Assembly (NCBI RefSeq): GCF_016864195.1 | Contig: NZ_CP045202.1 | Location: forward strand, 434,001-498,000 | DNA length: 64,000 nucleotides | From: Dechloromonas sp. TW-R-39-2 | GTDB taxonomy: Bacteria; Pseudomonadota; Gammaproteobacteria; Burkholderiales; Rhodocyclaceae | Reading direction: 5' to 3' | Part shown: piece after piece, positions 58,118 to 64,000 of the stretch | How positions within the stretch are numbered: position 1 is the first letter of the stretch | Layout of the letters: each line of letters starts with the position of its first letter | Position numbers and translations under genes: made by a program | Notes under the pieces: generated by a model | What the model was told of the DNA's origin: nothing | What the model saw: only the letters and a program-made list of their open reading frames with translations | Database searches by the model: none

Positions 58118-58446
58118 TGAGTCGACTTGAAGGCCGCTTGCAGGCGTTGTTCGGCGGCACCGAGCTGGTTGGCGAGTGTTGCGGCATCCGGGCACTTGGC
58201 TTTGCCTTGAGCCAGGAAGGCGGCATTGGTCGCGTTTTCAAACGTTTCGCCATTGGCGCGTGTCTTGGGGGCCGTGGTGGCGACCGAGTTGCGCGCCCGG
58301 CTGACCAGTGCCGGCTGCTTGCAGGCCAGTGCCGTACCGTTGATCTGGCCGATGGCTTCCAGCGCGGCCGTGCCTTCATCGGCGGCAAAAGTCGGAGTGG
58401 CGGCACAGAGCAGGCTGAGCAAGAGGGTCGATACGGCGATTTTCAT
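58114..58446 (-). CDS. Small exported protein of unknown function
   Basis: This 110-residue protein has a clear signal peptide (to ATPTFA, residue 21) and then a short helical domain with two Cys (ACKQPAL, KCPDAAT). It is translationally coupled to the SCO1 gene, so it may act in the same copper or cytochrome maturation step. I do not recognise the family. Confidence 0.75.
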   Translation of the reverse strand: MKIAVSTLLLSLLCAATPTFAADEGTAALEAIGQINGTALACKQPALVSRARNSVATTAPKTRANGETFENATNAAFLAQGKAKCPDAATLANQLGAAEQRLQAAFKSTQ

Positions 58447-58502
58447 GGTCTGGATCCTTGGCGGAGAGGCTGATTATAGTCAGCGGGTTTCGAGCTGCTT
58501 TC

Positions 58503-59294
58503 TTACAGATCAAATATTTCGAGCAGTTGAGGCAGTCCTTCGCTGATTGCCACCGGCCCTGGCGTCAGGATGACGGCTGATTTGATTTCATGCATTTTTC
58601 CGTTGTTGACCGCGGGAATCTCCTGCCAGCCGGGTCGGGCGGCGACCCGTTCGGGGCGGAAGTGCTTGCCGCACCATGAGCCGATGATGATGTCCGGCGC
58701 GGCGGCAATCACGTCTTCGGCAGAAGGGCGGCGGTCCTTGGCCAGCGGCGAGCGGGCTTGTTCGGCAAAAACATCTTCGCCGCCGGCGATTTCGATCAGC
58801 TCGGAAGCCCAGCGGATACCGCTGATCAGCGGCTCGTCCCACTCCTCGAAATAAACGCGCGGCTTCTTGCCGGTTTTGGCCAAGCGTTCGGCCGCGATCG
58901 CTCTGGCTTGGGCGATTTGAGCTTCCAGCCCGGCGACGATGGCCAGCGCCTTATCTTGCGCGCCAACCAGCCGGCCGATCGTTTCGATCATCCCGAGAAT
59001 GTCGTCGACGCTGCGCATGTTGAAGGCGTAGACCGGCACGCCGGCCTTGATCAGGTCACGCGAAATTTCGCTTTGCAGGTCGGAGAAGGTGAGAACGAGA
59101 TCAGGCTGGGTGGCGAGGATCTTGTCGATGTCGCCGGTCGTGAAGGCGAAGACCTTGGGCTTCTCCTTGCGCGCTTCGGGCGGACGGACGGTGTAACCGG
59201 AAATGCCGACGATGCGGTCCTGTTCGCCGAGGGCATAGAGGACTTCGACGGTTTCGGTGGTCAGGCAGACGATGCGTTGCGGCAGACGGGGCAT
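58503..59294 (-). CDS. Cobalamin-binding (BtuF-like) protein without signal peptide
   Basis: This 263-residue protein has the periplasmic-binding fold of the BtuF/FhuD type, with RIVCLTTETVEVLYALG near the start and PDLVLTFSDLQ. No signal peptide follows the chosen ATG (MPRLPQRI); a longer in-frame start at MSHAAIV adds no export signal. It is four bases after the second BtuF-like gene, at the distal end of the B12 operon. Ligand is inferred from context. Confidence 0.8.
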   Translation of the reverse strand: MPRLPQRIVCLTTETVEVLYALGEQDRIVGISGYTVRPPEARKEKPKVFAFTTGDIDKILATQPDLVLTFSDLQSEISRDLIKAGVPVYAFNMRSVDDILGMIETIGRLVGAQDKALAIVAGLEAQIAQARAIAAERLAKTGKKPRVYFEEWDEPLISGIRWASELIEIAGGEDVFAEQARSPLAKDRRPSAEDVIAAAPDIIIGSWCGKHFRPERVAARPGWQEIPAVNNGKMHEIKSAVILTPGPVAISEGLPQLLEIFDL

Positions 59295-59298
59295 GGTT

Positions 59299-60189
59299 TT
59301 ACTTGGCTGGACGATGGCTGCGTGCGACATCGAGATGAGCGCAAAGTTTCTCTGCACCATCGAGAATGCGCGGCGTGTGGCGTTGCATGATGTCCGGATT
59401 GATATGGAACAGGTTGTCGCGCTTGACGGCGGTCATCCGCGTCCATTTATCCCAGTCGTGCAGCCATTCCGGCTTGGCATCGCCCATGCCGGTTGCGACG
59501 ATGGCTTCCGGATCGGCCGCCAGCACGGCTTCGACGCTGACCGTCGGCGCCATCTGCGGCAGCTGGCCGAAAACGTTTTCGCCACCGCACAGCGTGATCG
59601 CATCGCTGATGATCTGCGGGCCGCCGACAGTCATCAGCGGCGATTTCCAGATCTGATAGAAAACGCGGATTTTCGGCTTGCCGGCATTGGCCTTGCGCAA
59701 GCCTTCGAGACGCTTGCGGAACTGCTCTGCGGCTGCATTGGCGGCGACTTCGGTGCCGGCCAGCTGGCCCATGCGGATCAGTTGGTCGGCGACATTTTCC
59801 ATTTTGTTCGGTTGCGAGACGTAGACCGTCAGGCCGAGCGCCCGGAGTTTGTCGACCTGCGTCAGGTTGTTGCCGCTTTGCCAGGCCAGCACCAGATCTG
59901 GCTTGAGCGCCGCCACCGCTTCGAGGTCGATGCGCGAATAGCCGCCGACGCGGGCGACTTTTTTCGCTTCCGGCGGGTAGTCGCTGTAATCGACGGTGCC
60001 GACCAGCTTGCTGCCGGCGCCTGCCGCGAAGAGGCTTTCAGCGGCATGCGGCGCGAGCGTCACGATGCGTTTGGCAGGCCCCTTGAGACGCACTTCCTGC
60101 CCGGTATCGTCCTTGAAGACCAGATCGGCAGCACTGGCCGGGCTGCAGGCGAGTGCTGCGGTCAACAGGGCAAAAAGGTGGTTTTTCAT
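59299..60189 (-). CDS. btuF: Cobalamin ABC transporter substrate-binding protein
   Basis: This 296-residue protein has a signal peptide (MKNHLFALLTAALACSPASAA) and the BtuF fold: RIVTLAPHAAESLFAAGAG and KPDLVLAWQSGNN. It would capture cobalamin or cobinamide in the periplasm. The membrane partner BtuCD is not in the window. Its ATG overlaps the cobD stop by four bases, and it is downstream of the cobalamin riboswitch. Confidence 0.88.
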   Translation of the reverse strand: MKNHLFALLTAALACSPASAADLVFKDDTGQEVRLKGPAKRIVTLAPHAAESLFAAGAGSKLVGTVDYSDYPPEAKKVARVGGYSRIDLEAVAALKPDLVLAWQSGNNLTQVDKLRALGLTVYVSQPNKMENVADQLIRMGQLAGTEVAANAAAEQFRKRLEGLRKANAGKPKIRVFYQIWKSPLMTVGGPQIISDAITLCGGENVFGQLPQMAPTVSVEAVLAADPEAIVATGMGDAKPEWLHDWDKWTRMTAVKRDNLFHINPDIMQRHTPRILDGAEKLCAHLDVARSHRPAK

Positions 60190-61170
60190 GCGGCTTTCCA
60201 GTCGTTCAGGGCGGCGGCCAGGCGCAGCCACTCGGCTTCATTGGCTGGCAGGCCGAAGCGGAGCAGTGGCTGCTGGTCGAAATGGCGGGTCAAAATGCCG
60301 CGCCGGGCGAGGAACTCATGCAGTTCGCCGGTTTCTGCCGCGTTCAGCGTAGCGAACAAGGCTGTGCTGCTGACGTCGCCCAGCGGTGCCAGCAAAGCAT
60401 GCAGGCGGGCGGCGGCGGCTTGCAATTCGATCCGGGCGTTGGCCTGCCAAGCGGTGTCCGACAAGGCCAGCCGGGCGGCAACGCGCGATGGCCCGGCGAC
60501 CGACCACGGGCCGATCAGTTCGGCCAGCTTGGCCAGCAGGTCGGGGGCGGCGAAAACGAAGCCGACCCGCGCCCCGGCCAAGCCGAAAAACTTGCCGATC
60601 GAGCGCAGCACGATCAGGTTCGGCGCTTCTGCTGTGCCGGCCAGTGCGGTCAGGCTGTCTTCCGGCGTCGGGTCCATGAAAGCTTCATCGACAATCAGCC
60701 AGCCGCCGCGCTTTTTGAGCTGGATGGCCGCGTCGACCGCGACATCGCGCGGGTGACGGCCGGCGGTCGGATTGTTCGGATTGCACATCAGCACATACGG
60801 TGTGGCTGTGGTCAGGGCGCGCGGCAATGTGGCGTTCTGCAGGAAACGCAGGCGATGGCCGGCGCGTTGCCAGGCGTGCGGATGTTCGGCGTACAGGGGG
60901 CTGATGCAGGCGACAACGGCGCGCGGCAGCAAGTGCGGCAGCAACTGGATGGCGGCTTGCGAGCCGGCGACCGGCAGCAGATTGCTGTTGCCGTAATAGG
61001 CAGCGGCTGCCGCTTCCAGGCCATCGTCGTTCTCCGGCAGGCGGAGCCAGCAATCGGCCGGCAATTCAGGCACCGGCCAACAATTCGGGTTGATCCCGGT
61101 CGACAGGTCGAGCCAGTTGTCGAGTGGGATGTCGTATCGGGCTGCGGCTTGGCGCAGGCGTCCGCCATGC

Positions 61171-61178
<8 letters not shown>
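60186..61178 (-). CDS. cobD: Threonine-phosphate decarboxylase (CobD/CobC-like)
   Basis: This 330-residue PLP enzyme makes aminopropanol phosphate, the linker of the cobalamin nucleotide loop. It shows LSTGINPNCWP near the start, CNPNNPTAG, VDEAFMDP and the PLP lysine in SIGKFFGLAGARVGF. The start is ATG (MLEHGGRL), overlapping the cbiB stop; a TTG four codons earlier is less likely. Confidence 0.92.
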
Positions 61179-63075
<1,897 letters not shown>

Positions 63076-63130
63076 AAATGGGCGGGGCCGATGGTGCCAT
63101 AATTACGGACTTTTTTCACATTTGGTCGCT

Positions 63131-64000
63131 ATGTCCTGCTTTTCACTGATGGTCCAGGGGACCACGTCGGATGCCGGTAAATCCACGCTGGTCGCGGCTT
63201 TGTGCCGGATTCTCAAGCGCCGCGGGATCAATGTCGCGCCGTTCAAGCCGCAGAACATGGCGCTCAATTCGGCGGTCACCGTCGACGGTGGTGAAATCGG
63301 CCGGGCCCAGGCGCTGCAGGCACTGGCCTGTGGCCTGTTGCCGCATACCGATTTCAACCCGGTGCTGCTCAAGCCGACGACCGACAAGAAGTCGCAGGTC
63401 ATCATCCACGGCAAAGTGGCGATGGACCTCAATGCGCGCGACTACCAGGAATACAAGCCACGGGCGATGCAGGCCGTTTTGGCCTCCTGGGGGCGGTTGA
63501 CCGCGCAATACGACGCAGTGATGGTCGAAGGGGCCGGATCGCCGGCCGAAATCAACCTGCGGGCGCGCGACATTGCCAACATGGGCTTTGCCGAGGCGGT
63601 CGATTGTCCGGTGATCATCGTTGCCGACATTGACCGGGGCGGCGTTTTCGCGCATCTGGTCGGTACGCTCGAATTGCTTTCGCCGTCCGAGCAGAACCGG
63701 GTCAAGGGTTTCGTGATCAACCGTTTTCGCGGCGATATTTCGTTGCTTGAATCCGGCCTGACCTGGCTCGAAGAACGCACCGGCAAGCCGGTGCTCGGCG
63801 TGCTGCCCTACCTGCACGGCCTGATGCTCGATGCTGAAGATGCGATTGCCACCGCTGCGGTCGACGGTAAAAAAACGGCCCGATTGAAAGTGGTCGCCCC
63901 GGCTTATCCGCGCGTTTCCAATCACAACGATCTCGATCCGCTGCGCCTGCATCCGGAGGTCGATTTCCAATGGATCGGCCCAGGCGAAACGCCGCCGGCC
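63131..64000 (+). CDS. cobQ: Adenosylcobyric acid synthase CobQ, 3'-truncated by window edge
   Basis: The open frame runs to the right edge, giving the first 290 residues of a protein usually near 480. It opens [20 protein letters not shown] with the P-loop-like GTTSDAGKS, then [34 protein letters not shown] and [19 protein letters not shown]. CobQ amidates four carboxylates of adenosylcobyrinic acid diamide using glutamine and ATP; the glutaminase domain lies beyond the edge. It is divergent from the riboswitch-controlled bluB operon. Confidence 0.93.
   Translation, partial: MSCFSLMVQGTTSDAGKSTLVAALCRILKRRGINVAPFKPQNMALNSAVTVDGGEIGRAQALQALACGLLPHTDFNPVLLKPTTDKKSQVIIHGKVAMDLNARDYQEYKPRAMQAVLASWGRLTAQYDAVMVEGAGSPAEINLRARDIANMGFAEAVDCPVIIVADIDRGGVFAHLVGTLELLSPSEQNRVKGFVINRFRGDISLLESGLTWLEERTGKPVLGVLPYLHGLMLDAEDAIATAAVDGKKTARLKVVAPAYPRVSNHNDLDPLRLHPEVDFQWIGPGETPPA

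Overview
This 64 kb window looks like chromosomal core from a betaproteobacterium of the Rhodocyclales type (Dechloromonas/Azonexus-like). That placement is inference. It rests on the gene complement: a liu leucine/isovalerate operon, class I PHA synthase, oxygen-independent ubiquinone genes ubiTUV, mreBCD-mrdA-rodA divergent from gatCAB, metXW, and B12 genes under a cobalamin riboswitch. Base composition is evenly GC-rich and genes are tightly packed. I see no insertion sequence, prophage, CRISPR array or rRNA. One tRNA (Gly, anticodon CCC) is present.

Layout. 0-7.8 kb: a 5'-truncated Ala/Glu-rich protein, an HD-GYP-like protein with altered metal motif, mutY, a flavin reductase, tRNA-Gly, a membrane diguanylate cyclase, and the overlapping minus-strand run rapZ - NusG-II protein - Gx-type membrane protein - ubiX - LON-domain protein. 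7.8-9.0 kb: an M20 amidohydrolase. 9.0-26.5 kb: a long minus-strand array led by the MerR regulator LiuR. Its catabolic genes are liuA, thiolase, acyl-CoA dehydrogenase, liuB, liuC, liuD, an acyl-CoA ligase and liuE. Between them sit a GNAT-carbonic anhydrase fusion, an EamA transporter, a DsbA-like isomerase, a LOG protein, two DUF1289 proteins and two metallo-beta-lactamase-fold or unknown proteins. 26.5-29.5 kb (plus): a hydrolase and phaC. 29.5-32 kb (minus): ubiU-ubiV-ubiT behind an FNR-like box. 32-34.7 kb: sensor kinase plus receiver-GHKL response regulator. 34.7-41.2 kb (minus): mreB, mreC, mreD, mrdA, rodA, rlpA. 41.3-45 kb: gatC, gatA, a lipoprotein, gatB. 45-51.5 kb: a DUF4124-like protein, pyrE, xth, an ElaB/YqjE/YqjK-type envelope cluster, and metX-metW-ampG behind an attenuator-like leader. 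51.8-57.5 kb: a possible c-di-GMP sensory/uptake module (PilZ protein, TonB receptor, GGDEF/degenerate EAL protein, ABC_sub_bind-type binding protein). 57.5-64 kb: SCO1, a small exported protein, then the minus-strand B12 operon (bluB, cbiB, cobD, two BtuF-like proteins) behind a cobalamin riboswitch, divergent from a cobQ gene cut by the right edge.

How the genes work together. The liu products convert isovaleryl-CoA to acetoacetate and acetyl-CoA. The embedded carbonic anhydrase could supply bicarbonate to the biotin carboxylase LiuBD, and the released acetyl-CoA can feed PHA synthesis. UbiTUV with an FNR-type promoter indicates a facultative anaerobe that keeps making ubiquinone without oxygen. 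Two diguanylate cyclases, a PilZ protein and an HD-GYP-like protein point to c-di-GMP control.

Most interesting observations: (1) a degenerate second start of liuD that makes a 41-codon upstream ORF, together with an 18-bp perfect inverted repeat around the real start; (2) a promoter-hairpin-terminator leader directly before metX; (3) the PilZ/TonB/GGDEF-EAL/binding-protein module; (4) a LiuR palindrome in a promoter predicted to start exactly at the first codon of the thioesterase gene; (5) a class II FNR-like promoter before ubiU. None was tested by database search.
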